A stretch of DNA of 64,000 bases from Nipponacmea schrenckii (taxonomy: Eukaryota > Mollusca > Gastropoda > Lottiidae), in the NCBI GenBank assembly GCA_030562195.1, contig CM060199.1:15458338-15522337 (forward strand), given 5' to 3'. Below are positions 1 to 10,696 of this stretch, in pieces. The translations under genes and the position numbers were made by a program. Within the stretch, counting starts at the first letter, position 1. Each line of letters starts with the position of its first letter. Under the pieces are notes generated by a model. The model made no database searches. It was not told where the DNA came from and was given only the letters and a program-made list of their open reading frames with translations.

Positions 1-364
1 CAACTTAACCTTCAAATCACATGAGGTTAGACCCTTGATCCGATTTGAACTGGTTGACTTGGCTAGCAAAAAGATTCAGAATAATGAATAAAGGGGCTAA
101 AACATATCAATACAGAGCTCAGTCTCAGTAAAGCCATTCATTACGTGATCGCGTATATCGACAGTCTCAACAAACTGTGTTGTGCGTGCATGTAGCCTTC
201 TAATGTTTACAAAGTGGCGCAATTATGGTTGACTTAATTAAATTACCTTATGTTGAAGTATATTACTGCCATTAATTTAAAAGTATAATAGGTTGTAAAT
301 AAAACTGATTACGCCCACTTATTATTACCTGAGCCTAAATTGTTCATAAAATTCAATTTTTTAG
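1..364. other. Non-coding upstream of lectin copy 1
   Basis: No exon is recognisable here. The signal-peptide exon present 192 bp upstream of the matching exon in copy 2 is not found at the expected place, so it either lies before the window or was lost. Only the last ~40 bp before 365 resemble the intron of copy 2 (poly-pyrimidine tract and AG acceptor). Confidence 0.5.
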
Positions 365-2536
365 TTTTTGGATATGGGAATCTAGCATTGCACAAACCAA
401 CTAGACAAACTAGTTATTATGGAGGTAACAGATTTTCTTCAAAAGCTGTCGATGGAAACCTTGACACTAATAACCTCAATTGCTCTCATACAAGAGCTCC
501 ACAAGATACTCCAAATTGGTTGATGGTTGACTTAGAAGATCAATATGAAATTACAAGTATTGTTGTCTTATCAATGGGTAATATTATTTAATTATTCATA
601 TTAAAAGAGCTTTTGTCATCAAAACACCGTATATTTGAGGTGAAAATATTACTACAATAATATGCTATTTATAGGCCTATTAATGTATCTTTTTGATCAA
701 ACGGGAAAATAAAACGTTACAAAACGTTCAAAAAGTGGTTGCCAATTTAAATTATATTTATGTTTATCACGGGTTGATACTCCAACATAATCTCGTTAAT
801 ATACATGATCACACCAAATTTCATTCAGATCTGACGAAAACTGTAGTCTTTATCACGTTCACAAGCTAATTTGAAAACCGTTCATCGAAAAATCGTCAAT
901 ATCTCATTAAAATAAATGATCACACCAAATTTCATTCAAATCCAATGAAAACTGTAGTCTCTATCGCATTCACCAGCCAATTGTGGACGGACGGGCGGAC
1001 ATTATAATGTAAGCATATAAGAAAAATGTCTTTTTTGGTGATAAGCTGCTGCCAGGTGGCGTAAATTACTTTGCTTGATAAACTATCTAAAGCGGCTAAG
1101 AGAACACCGGGTTAAGGGTATTATAGTTCAAAACTGTGGAGGAAAACTGACGAGGGTTCAAATTAGTGTATCCTTAAACGTTTATATTTTCTGGGACCTG
1201 TTCGATTGATAGTACAAAACGACAATTCACAGAGTTGCCCTTCCTTGATATACTGAAAAATATAAAATAAGTGACCGTGTCTGCTTATGAAGAATGTCAG
1301 ATGGTAACTTCGAATTAACTCAGAGAAAGCCTGCAAGCCTTCGGAATGAAACGCCAACGAAAGGGCATGAGCAAGTAGGATACGTCCATGCTTTTTCTAT
1401 ACAGATTATAAGCCCAACTTGAAAAAATCAAAGGGGTGACAAAATATTAACGATATCTTACAAGATAATAATAAGGATGCAAGAGCAAAAAAAACTCACG
1501 TCCGGTCGAAGACAGAACTTCCGGTTTTATTTTATTTGACAATAGTTATTATTCTAAGGTCACCTATGAAGTCAAAATGTTTGTACCAATCCCAGTTCGT
1601 CTACATGCAAAGAGAATCGCAAAAAAAAAAAAAAAACGATAACAATACGTTTTCCACTAAATCATCGAAATACGTAAAAAATAATAATTACAACAAACAA
1701 AACACACCTGGAGTCCCCTTATAAACCGCCTACTATATTTTAATTTCAGACGATAGATTGAGAAATTTTACTGTTTCTGTTTGGCAATATGATCCTGGTC
1801 CTTATATTAAATATAACATGGTGGATAGTGAATACTGTATTTGTGTCAAATACTCAACAATCTTTCCGATACAGATCTTGACAAATTCAACATGTACGAA
1901 AATATGCTTAGGAAGATTTGTGCTGGTAGTTTTGTACTACCAAGAAGTTTTAATACTATGTGAATTACAGATATTTGGTAATATACACAATGGTTGTTCA
2001 AACCATGGTAGGTGAATATTACAAGGTGTTGATAAGAAACAGATCACTAAACATTTGCATGCATAGCAATCCCAGAAAGGCTCAATTCAAATTAACAGAT
2101 TGCATACACACAGAAACTTAAACGATTATTTGTGTTTAAAGTCGCACCAACTCTGATTGTCAATTTTCATATCATACCTACCCTACCCTTCATTAGCAGA
2201 CAAGCATTGAGCAATAATAAGAAAACTTTCAAAAACATGTATATAAGTGCAAGGAATTGGGTTTGCCTATTTTTTATCTTCTTTATTCCAGAAATTAATA
2301 TAAAGAAAGTGGAAAGTAAACGTTCAAATTCACCAAATTGTCCACCCTTACCATACCAAGTTGCTAATGTATATGAGTGTATCCATCAATGTTTACAGAT
2401 GAACAACTGTGCCAGTTTTAATTATGGTCCGAATCTATTCAACACTGATAATTGCCAAATAGTGAGATGTTTTTCACACCCAGCAGAAGACTTTACTGTG
2501 GACAGTGCATGGAACTGGCATTATTTGTCACATTAG
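365..2536 (+). CDS. Secreted F-type-lectin-like/PAN protein, copy 1 (5' exon not seen)
   Basis: Three exons joined by phase-1 introns: 365-577, 1750-2007 and 2292-2536 (stop TAG 2534-2536). Exons one and two encode a discoidin-like (F5/8 C or F-type lectin) domain. It begins with NLALHKPTRQTSYYGG and SKAVDGN, then a CSHT motif and NWLMVDLED, and ends near LCELQIFG. The last exon encodes a six-cysteine PAN/apple-like module (YECIHQCLQMNNCASFNYG). F-type lectins bind fucose through one His and two Arg; the His of CSHT is present, but the usual first Arg of the R-x-D loop is absent where the two exons join (SMG then DDRLRNF). All three exons are open with good GT/AG sites, so the gene may be functional if its first exon exists upstream. 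A weaker in-frame donor after LCELQIF (GTAATA) is an alternative end of the middle exon. Likely an extracellular carbohydrate-recognition protein; the ligand is unknown. Confidence 0.8.
780..1085. repeat. Relic of the ~160-bp tandem-repeat element
   Basis: About two diverged units carrying the phrases ATGATCACACCAAATTTCAT and GTTCATCGAAAAATCGTCAA. They are followed by a GGACGGACGGGCGGAC stretch and an end resembling the terminus of the 53.5-55.7 kb element. The related piece at 18885-19205 sits at the equivalent place in lectin copy 2, so insertion probably preceded the duplication. Confidence 0.6.
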
Positions 2537-2589
2537 AGCATTTCTTTGCAACATTAGGCTTGATTGATAAATATCCTTAGGAAAGTTTC

Positions 2590-2595
2590 AATAAA
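2590..2595 (+). terminator. Poly(A) signal of lectin copy 1
   Basis: AATAAA lies 54 bp after the stop codon. The same signal is kept at 20200-20205 in copy 2. Confidence 0.6.
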
Positions 2596-2829
2596 AAGGG
2601 TTAGGATTTTATTTTGTTTAATCCTTTTAAATCTTTTTTCACAAATTTATCATGAACGATAGATTTTCAGTGTAATATGTTTCAAGATCTTGTTCAATGA
2701 GTGAGCATACTTTGTTCTCTTACTAGTCTGTTGGAATTAGGCCTCAAAGTCAAATATGTACCAACAACCAATATAGTAGACTTTTTGTTCAGCCTGTTGT
2801 ACTGTCAGTGGTTTGGTCTCGATTTATTC

Positions 2830-2982
2830 AAGTATAGGATTGTACAGAAATTGATACACACTATATTGATGGTTTAAACCATTCTCTGTATGTAATTTAT
2901 AACAAGTTCCAAGGGCACCCTCTTTATCACTGTATATAAAACACCCGTTTTATTCATACTGTGAACTAATGCCATAGCACAC
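2830..2982 (-). pseudogene. Decayed duplicate of ADAT3 last exon
   Basis: Read in reverse, this stretch matches the ADAT3 terminal exon at 20436-20589 over its length, including the intact CAG acceptor before GTGTGCTATGGCATTAG. Against the intact copy it has one extra base near 2956 and two missing bases near 2932, so the frame is lost after AMALVHS. The preceding ADAT3 exon was not carried along. It is a fragment left by the segmental duplication and cannot encode a deaminase domain. Confidence 0.8.
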
Positions 2983-3710
2983 CTGAAATATACAAGATAG
3001 TTTTAATGAAATAAATTGTTTCAAACATAAACAGCAGTGCCACATAAAACGATAATAATTAGTTCATGATCATGACTGGGGGTTAGTACGTTTAGGATGC
3101 TGCATGAACTAGCATCTTGCGAAGGGTTTGGTGTCCATTTTTGTTTCAGATCATGAGGAATACAGGAAAGAAACATAAGAACAGTTGATAAAACCGTTTC
3201 AACCGAAATCCAATGCACTATAGACAATATTGTTACATGAAAAATACCGCCATTAATTAATAATATAAATGTATAATGTATGCATGTATTACAGAATATT
3301 AGTGATTCGTTCCGAAATAGTGATTTTATTATCACAATATGCTGGCACAATATATCGTTATAATATATTATTCCGATACAGCACCATGATATGCATATTG
3401 CAAGGTCGTGCATCAATAATTTATGATATAACTCATATATGAGTCAATCATATACTACTACATCATCTAAATTTATTGTAAGTTTCATTTACACAACCAA
3501 TTGACAATTAATTCAGAATAGGGGTAGCCGAATTTGCTAAATGAATTATTGTTCTATTTGTATTACTAACAAACGGGTTCTCAAAGCGCCAGCATAACGA
3601 TCTCAATTTCTTTATATCCTCATGCCGGATAACATGTTTCTTAGGACTTAGACATGCGGTTGTTGCATTATTTTACACATATAATCAATATCAAATAAAA
3701 TGACATTTCT

Positions 3711-4103
3711 ACGGAAGCATGGAGGGGACATAAGAAAAAAAAATATTTATCTTGTGGCCACGACCTAGTATCTCGTGCCCCCAACTTAGCATCTCGTGGC
3801 CACGACTTAGTATCTCGTGGCCACGAATTAAGTATCTCGTGGCCACGACTTAGTTTTTTGTTGCCACGACTTAGTATCACGAGGCCAAAACACCCACTTC
3901 AAAATTGCGACTCCTTAGGTTTCCTGATACTGGAAGCAATGAAATAATCCGATATGTATTACATTTCATATACAACACAATAATCATGTGTTTATCACTT
4001 ATAAATGTCTCGTAGTCACCAGTTATCTAAGTCGTGGCCACGAGATACTAAGTCGTGGCCACGATTTATTTATTTTTTTCAAATGTCCCCTCCATGCTTA
4101 CGT
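3711..4103. mobile_element. hAT-like MITE rich in GTGGCCAC palindromes
   Basis: Terminal inverted repeats share AAGCATGGAGGGGACAT (left 3715-3731, right mirrored up to about 4099) inside slightly longer arms. They are flanked by an 8-bp near-identical target duplication, ACATTTCT (3703-3710) and ACATTTCC (4104-4111). An 8-bp duplication is typical of hAT elements. The interior holds repeated palindromic units of the form CTCGTGGCCACGA with AGTAT spacers, in opposite order at the two ends. No coding capacity. Confidence 0.7.
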
Positions 4104-4416
4104 ACATTTCCCCCTTTCTCTGTATATGTGATTTATAAGGTTCGAATCCGTTCATAAAGAGGTGCAATAACAACCGGAACAAAATATGAAAAACCATCAT
4201 TTATACAATTTATAATATCGCTCTGATGCAGCATAAATATAATCTTCTTGTACTTCTGTGAACCCTTTTACTGATTAACCCAGCTAAAGAATCCCTGAGT
4301 CTAAGGTTCGATTAATGATTAATGATAGGCCTACTGAAGCGTTTTAATTAAAATTTATGTTAAGAAAAATTTTCAATAAAAAGTAGAATATCTGGTACAA
4401 TAGTGGTTTTATTTAA

Positions 4417-4880
4417 AGGGATAATAGGCGTTAGAACGAACATAAAAATTTAAGGTCACTCAAATTTGGACAATAACAGTATATATCCATCAGTGGACTT
4501 ACCTATACATCAAAATCCCTCTAAAATCCGATAAATCCCCAAAATAAAGTAGTTAATCATAAAACGCTTGAGCCATCCATCAAGCGATTTTCAAATCGTG
4601 TAAATATAAAGGGAAGTAACTCTAACATGTGGGTTTTCGAGCGTCCTTGACCCCTACTGTTGAATTCCACAATGATGCTTTAGCGTTGATTTACCAGACG
4701 CTTTTATTCTCAAACTGAATGGAATCGTCGCTGGCTCACTTTTTTAAAATTCCGAATATATTTTTATTGTGGCTTTTTAAAATTTGGTAAAGTGTGGGAT
4801 GCATACTTATTTAACTAATAGTCAATATGAAACACAAATATAAGCCCTAGGACGAGTGTATTCTAACGCCTATTATCCCT
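4417..4880 (+). mobile_element. TTAA-flanked MITE, copy A (complete)
   Basis: The 20-bp terminal inverted repeats are AGGGATAATAGGCGTTAGAA and its complement. TTAA lies on both sides (4413-4416 and 4881-4884), as expected for piggyBac-type transposition. The element is 464 bp and non-coding. Near-identical relatives are at 14034-14401 (same orientation, truncated) and 42474-42927 (inverted, complete). A diverged left end (TTAAAGGGATACTATATTAG) starts near 5053. Confidence 0.8.
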
Positions 4881-4884
4881 TTAA

Positions 4885-5762
4885 CTTGTGGCTTATGGAC
4901 TGTAACTGTCTACCCGATGACTTTCTATCGTATAAGACATTCATTCGTCTCAATTTCGAGACAAAATCGACTTTTCGATAGAACTGAAATATTAATTAAT
5001 TATGATATATTTATTCTTTTATAATCTACAGTTGTTATTCTATGTGTTTTTCTTAAAGGGATACTATATTAGAATGAAAATACATTTCCATTTCAAAATT
5101 GGCCAAAGGGAATATATTTGACTAATTTTTGATCTAGATTTGAAATTTGATGTCTGAAATTGCATTTTCTTTCAGAATTTCTGAGATAATGGGAAATTTA
5201 ATTGGCGGAAGGTTATTTCTAAAAATAGTGATTTGTGTGCAGTGACAGTCAAGCGGATGTTGATAAAATGTAGTGGTTTACTTTCATTTTGTTTAGTTCA
5301 AAATTTTCATGGTCATGCTATATTTGATTTTTGTAGAGAAACCAAGTATTGGCCTGGCTTTCATGTGACATTTAAGGAAGTTTTCAACGAGATTTGTGGA
5401 ATAAGTTCTAGAAAGTTGAATTTTGTGATTTAACATGGAAATAATACCTCGCAAGGAAAGATAACTCGGAATAAGGCGCGCGTTTATTGTCAGTTTGTGA
5501 CTGCATCTTTATACATTCCTTCGGTCTTCTTTTTATTGTACTGTGTCTTACAGCAAATAAATCTCTTTCACTTTTTCAAATAAGATATTCTATTATTGCT
5601 CTGCTGGAATTAAAATCCTTGGTCGACCTGTAAAACCTTTTGTTGTTGAGGTTGATAAAAATCTTTGTGCCCTGTTCTTGGGCTGTGCTTCGAAATTATT
5701 CCAGATGGATAAGCTCAAACTATCCAGTACGCCCTGCAGAAAATCACCTATGCCTTGAACTT
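4885..5762. other. Non-coding DNA between MITE and SINE
   Basis: Apart from the diverged MITE-like left end near 5053, nothing identifiable is present. A 66-codon open frame at 5233-5433 shows no domain and no splice context that would support a gene. Confidence 0.4.
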
Positions 5763-6124
5763 CCATTTCAACGCCAGTTGGTTAGACTCTTGCCCGATAA
5801 CCTAAAGGTCCCGGGTTCAATCCCAGCAAAGTTCGAAATTAATCTTCGGATTTTTCAGCCCGGATTCCCTTTGTCAGTGATGCAGGTCGGAGGGACTGGC
5901 ATGGAAAAGGGTCTAGTCGTTCGAACGGGGCAATAAACAGAAGCCCCATGTTCTACAGGCTGTGCACGTTAACGATCCCTCGACATTTGGATATCGAAAA
6001 GAGCAGGCTAATGCCGCTGTCCTGGCAAAATTTCCCTCATAGCACACGTTGCCAGTCTTCATTTGCCCATAAGGTGCAGAAAGTAGGAGGTAAATCTCTG
6101 TTCATTTCATTTCATTTCCATTTT
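5763..6124 (+). mobile_element. tRNA-derived SINE
   Basis: The head resembles a tRNA: an A-box-like AGTTGGTTAGACTC (5775-5788) and a perfect B box GGTTCAATCCC (5814-5824). A longer body includes GTGCACGTTAACGATCCCTCG-like sequence and CCCATAAGGTGCAGAAAGTA, and the tail is a CATTT-rich simple repeat. A piece of the same 3' body recurs at 59690-59735, showing it is interspersed. It is not a functional tRNA gene because no cloverleaf acceptor stem closes around the boxes. Confidence 0.7.
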
Positions 6125-7689
6125 AACGGTTATTACTCCCAATGTTCCGGATATACATTCAATTTCGAATTTTGCATCAGTTGTAAGTGATTGTCTGCAC
6201 TATAGTTTTGTGGCTAAATTGGTAATTCTGCCTACTTTCAAGAGCAGTTCTTCATAAGCCACGGACATTTTCAAATCGTGAATCCAACAAAACCCCCATC
6301 TCACCACATTCGTGTTATTTAGCCTATTCGGAAACAGAGTCAATTACTTTAGATTAAAAAAAATGTTCTTGTTGTTATTTAAACAAACATAATCATAAAC
6401 ATGTTACGTGGTTGTTAAAATATATGAGTCTATTAAACCTACCGTAGACCTAGTTATCTTTCCTTGGGAATTATTATTGTTTGTGAAAACATTTTTCTGG
6501 AATCCACGCATTTTGACCTCATTTGGATATTGACCGTTGAAAAATGTTGAAAAAGTTATTTCGAAACGATATCTCGAAAATAATAAAACCAAAAAGATAT
6601 TTCGAAAATGATCTGTCTAAAATGATAAGTGAAGAAATGACAAAAGACATATTTATAATAATAATAATAATATTAATAATAATAATAATAATATCTTTAT
6701 TACAAAAGGGTAAAAAAATTAGGCCATACAATATCAATGAGCATCAAGATAAGATCCTGAGTACCCACCGACAGGCCTGTCTTCCATTCTGCCCCTTATA
6801 AACAACACAAGTAAAACATACACAAAACAAAAAACAATTACATGTATATACAACAATCGAAAGTCATTAACAGATAAAAAGTTAACAATGAGAATGATAT
6901 TTAAACTCTATGTACATAACGATAGAGGGTCATGATGACAAACATTCAATGCAAATTTTAAAGTGTAAATTTCAGATAGATTTTTAGAATGGACAGTTTT
7001 AACAATTACACAAGTACAATCCATAATATTGACAATGATATTGTAAAACAAGCAAATAGAGAGGATTTGGAAGCCGAAAGAGTCAGTTCATGTGCTGCGA
7101 GCGGGCTACCCAACCCCACTCCATTTCATATTTGTCTATGGAGGGGGAGGTAGGATTTATCCAGGCTCTAGACCAGCTGAAGGATGTTAACTCATCCCCT
7201 GACAATAGATTTTAGAATTGCCGATCGAGAAGGCATATAAATATATATTACACTTTATGAAAAAATGTGAAATTTCAAGTCGTCAAATCTGTGTATTACG
7301 TCTGTAAGATAAAAATAAAACAGTATTAATCTATATTGGTGAATCTGTATATACATCTGTAAGAGAAAAGAAAATGTGTTTTGGTCTGTATTGGTTAATC
7401 ACTGTTAATCACTATTGAAATGGATGATTTAAACAAACATGGCAAGCATAATTATATGCAACTATAAGAAATTGATGATAATAATAATAATAGGTGAAGT
7501 AAAGCAGAGTAAAAAATATATTTTATAGTTATGTTAAGCAATTTTAGAAATAATAACTCACCAAAAGTCTGTAATAAGGACAATAAATTAACATGAAATA
7601 ACAATTGTTAAGAATAAGGGAAATTATCTCTCATATGTAAGGCTATCATTTTTTTGAAACTGGATGCATTTGAGGCATTTTTTAGGTTG

Positions 7690-10433
7690 TCAGGGAGGGA
7701 ATTCCATAGAACAGCCCCAGAGTATCGAAGGCTTTTTTTTAACGATCTCTAGATTAGGTCTGTACAAATTTAGTCTTGTATTCAGAGACTCGTAATTGGT
7801 GCTGTTAAATAAGAATAAATCATTAAGATACTGTGGACACTGTTTATGTAAAATTTTGAAGATAAATAATGATTTGTTTCGAACAAATCTTTCTGAAATA
7901 GTTAAAAGATTTAACTGCTGCAATCCAGGGGCAATCTCCTCTGTATGCTGCACACCTAAGATAATTTTGAAAGCCATATTTTGCTGCCTTACAAGTCTAC
8001 TAATAGATTGCTGATAATAGAATCCCATATTGGCGAACAATAGTCGATATAACATTGAAAATGGGCATTATAAAAAAGAACCAAGTATTTTGTTGGTATA
8101 AGGTATTTGAGTTTTCGTAGTTGAAAAAGTTTTTGATTAAGAATTTTGGATACATGTAGTGCATGAGCTGTCCAGCTGAAGTTGTGATCAAAATAAATAC
8201 CAAGAAGTTTAAAGGAGGAAACAGTTTCTATAACTACATTATTTACAATTAGTTTTAAGGAATTGTCCAGTAGTTGCCTCCTCTGAGGGGTTGTGATTAA
8301 CATAGCTTTAGTTTTATTTACATTTATAATCATTCTATTAGTTTCGCACCATTTAACAACAGAATTAGTTTCAGATTGAAGTTTTAACTCAAGCTCATTA
8401 ATTGATTTAGCAGCCGTATAGACTGTTGTGTTATCAGCAAACAAGTCACAGTTGGAGGCTATATGAAGGGAGAGATCATTTATAAATAAATTAAACAAAA
8501 GTGGTCCTAATATGGACCCCTGTGGAACACCATGACTAATATCTAGTTGAGAAGACAATGTACCATTGGCAAATGTAGATTGTTTCCTGTTTGATAAATA
8601 TGATTTCAAGAATCTATTGGAATTCAGAGAAAATCTATAGATATTACATTTTTTAATGAGTAAATCGTGCTTCACCAAATCGAAAGCTTTACGGAAATCA
8701 AAAAAGATCAAACCTGTTAGCATTCCGTCATTAAGAGACTTATAAATATTATCAGTGATATTTGTTAGAGCTGTCAAACAAGAACTATTGGATCTAAATC
8801 CTGATTGATTGATATACAAAAGATTATATCTATTTATGAAATTGCTTAGATGACCGTGTATATGTCGTTCAAGAATTTTCGAAAGTGTCGGTAATATTGA
8901 TATAGGTCGATAATTGTTTGGATCTATTTTGGATCCTGATTTGTGAAGTGGTAACACTTTAGCAAGTTTGAAATTGGATGGAAAAATACATTGATCAATA
9001 CACAAATTGAATACATGAGTTAAACAATCAGACAAAATTGGGGAACCGACCTTGAGGAAAATGGGATTAATTAAATCAAGGCCTACTGCTTTAGTAGTAT
9101 CTAAATTTCTAAAGGATTTGTTAACATCATAGACATTAATAGGAGGAATATGGAAATATTTCTCTGGAGGAACACGGTCACTAACAAAAGTACGGATAAC
9201 AGTATCATTTACAATTGATGGTTGGGAAATATTGACTGTAGAGGCAGAGAGTAACTGATCAGCTATTTCAGTAAAATATGAATTTAATTGGTGAGGATCG
9301 ATTGTTATCTGGACAAGTTCATTACTTTTGTTGTTCGAGGCGGTATTGATTGCATTCCAGATTTGTTTAGAATTATTCTTATCAGATACGAGCTTTTGAA
9401 TAAATTGAGCCTTCGATCTCCGAATCATGGATTTCACTTCCTTACGACATTCTCTATAATCATTGGTATTGTTATTTTTCTTATGGAGATCGCGTCTTTT
9501 CATCATTTTCAAAATATCATCAGTCAGCCAATCTGGTTTTACCGCATTTTTAACTCGTTTGGTTTTTAAAGGGGCATGGATGTTCAAAATCGGGTTCATT
9601 ATTTCATACCACTTATTCAAGGCATCTTCAGGATTCGTTAATTTTAAAACAGGATCAAAATTGGTCATTTTTAAGTGGAGAAGAAAATCAAGTTCCTTAA
9701 AATTTTTGAAAGACCTATATGTGACAGAGATATGCCTTGTCTTCGGAATTTTCACACCTTTTTTAAACCAGGTGAAGCATGTTGGATAATGATCAGTCAA
9801 TTAATAAACAAGTACATGTACATTAATTTCTACAATATTGTTAACAGATGATACAATAACATGATCAATAAGAGTGCTACTGGTCTCAGTGACCCGTGTA
9901 GGAGTAGTAATAATTTGCGTAAGATGATATTGGTTAAGAGTATCAGTCCAGAAGGTGTTCTTATTATTTAAAGTATCTATATTTGTATCACCAAAAAGAA
10001 TAATTTCAGAATTTTCAAGCCAAACGGAATCCATCATATCTTTAAAATGGGTGTGCCAAACAACTTTGGATTCAGGATGCCTATATAAGCAACAGACAAG
10101 CATGGGAGTGGATTGCTTTTTAAAACGGTTTTCCAACCAAATACATTCTATACCATCATGGTCTAAATCATATCTTCTTTTAAAATAATAATTATTTCGT
10201 ACATATAACAGTATTCCAGAGGAACTATTATTACAACGGTCTCTTCGAAACGGAGGGTGAAATCCTTTTATCTTGAGTAAATGATCTGAGACAGAGTCAT
10301 CTAAATGTGATTCAGTTAGGCCAAAAATATAAAAGCTGTCCAAAAGAAGTTTTATTTCATCAAGCTTTTCGTAACAGTACCGCGAATTTAGATGTCCGCA
10401 ATGACTTCCCTTACGTGATAAAAAATTGTGCAT
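7690..10433 (-). pseudogene. LINE ORF2: APE endonuclease plus reverse transcriptase, broken
   Basis: ORF2 begins at MHNFLSRKGSHCGHLNSR. The endonuclease part shows LTESHLDD, FGDTNID and IDHVIVSS. It is cut by an in-frame TAA at 9801-9803, after which the same frame resumes with LTDHYPTCF, the usual S/T-DH motif. The RT domain follows with SGFRSNSSC, FFDFRKAFDLV and HGVPQGSILGPLLFNLFIND. The catalytic box reads LFADNTTVY instead of F/Y-ADD, so the second catalytic Asp is Asn. Near 8010 a one-base frameshift moves the C-terminal part (FKIILGVQH, FIFKILHKQCPQYLNDL) into another frame. The architecture fits the CR1/L2/jockey branch of non-LTR elements; the exact clade is not assigned. Confidence 0.85.
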
Positions 10434-10696
10434 AGTATTAAAGAAATATATACATACACATACAAAAAAAAAAAAAAAAAAAAACCCAAAAAACAAAACA
10501 ATCTAATAGTAAAACACACAAGTTAATTCAAAAAGAACAAAGATCACTAAATGTAGAAAAGAAAAAAAAAACAATTAAAATAAAAATAGAAAAGAAAACT
10601 CAAAAAATCCTGGAAATTGCCTGAAATAAGGAATCAGTTTATCAAAAAACCTGGCTCAATCAACAAAATGGATACGCTGTAAATAAATCAATAGTG

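Larger units (their letters stand above)
340..3475. repeat. Segmental duplication, copy 1
   Basis: This block is collinear with 13500-21800 plus a few bases after 24420. Shared parts are all three lectin exons, pieces of their introns, the lectin 3' UTR, the ADAT3 terminal exon in reverse and the AT-rich DNA behind it. Similarity fades near 3475-3520. Copy 1 lacks most insertions seen in copy 2. Confidence 0.8.

Noticed and set aside
1971..1980. Earlier donor after the F-type-lectin-like domain (ATATTTG then GTAATA)
   Set aside because: It is in phase, but the donor at 2008 (GTAGGT) is stronger and is conserved in copy 2, so the longer exon was chosen.
5775..5824. Real tRNA gene from A and B boxes
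   Set aside because: No closed acceptor stem and a long SINE body follows; the same applies at 17601 and 46530.
5640..6190. Open frames at 5640-5936 and 5948-6190
   Set aside because: They run through the tRNA-derived SINE and have no domain.
9288..9789. Two open frames on the + strand opposite the LINE RT
   Set aside because: Antisense shadows of the reverse transcriptase reading frame; no domain match.
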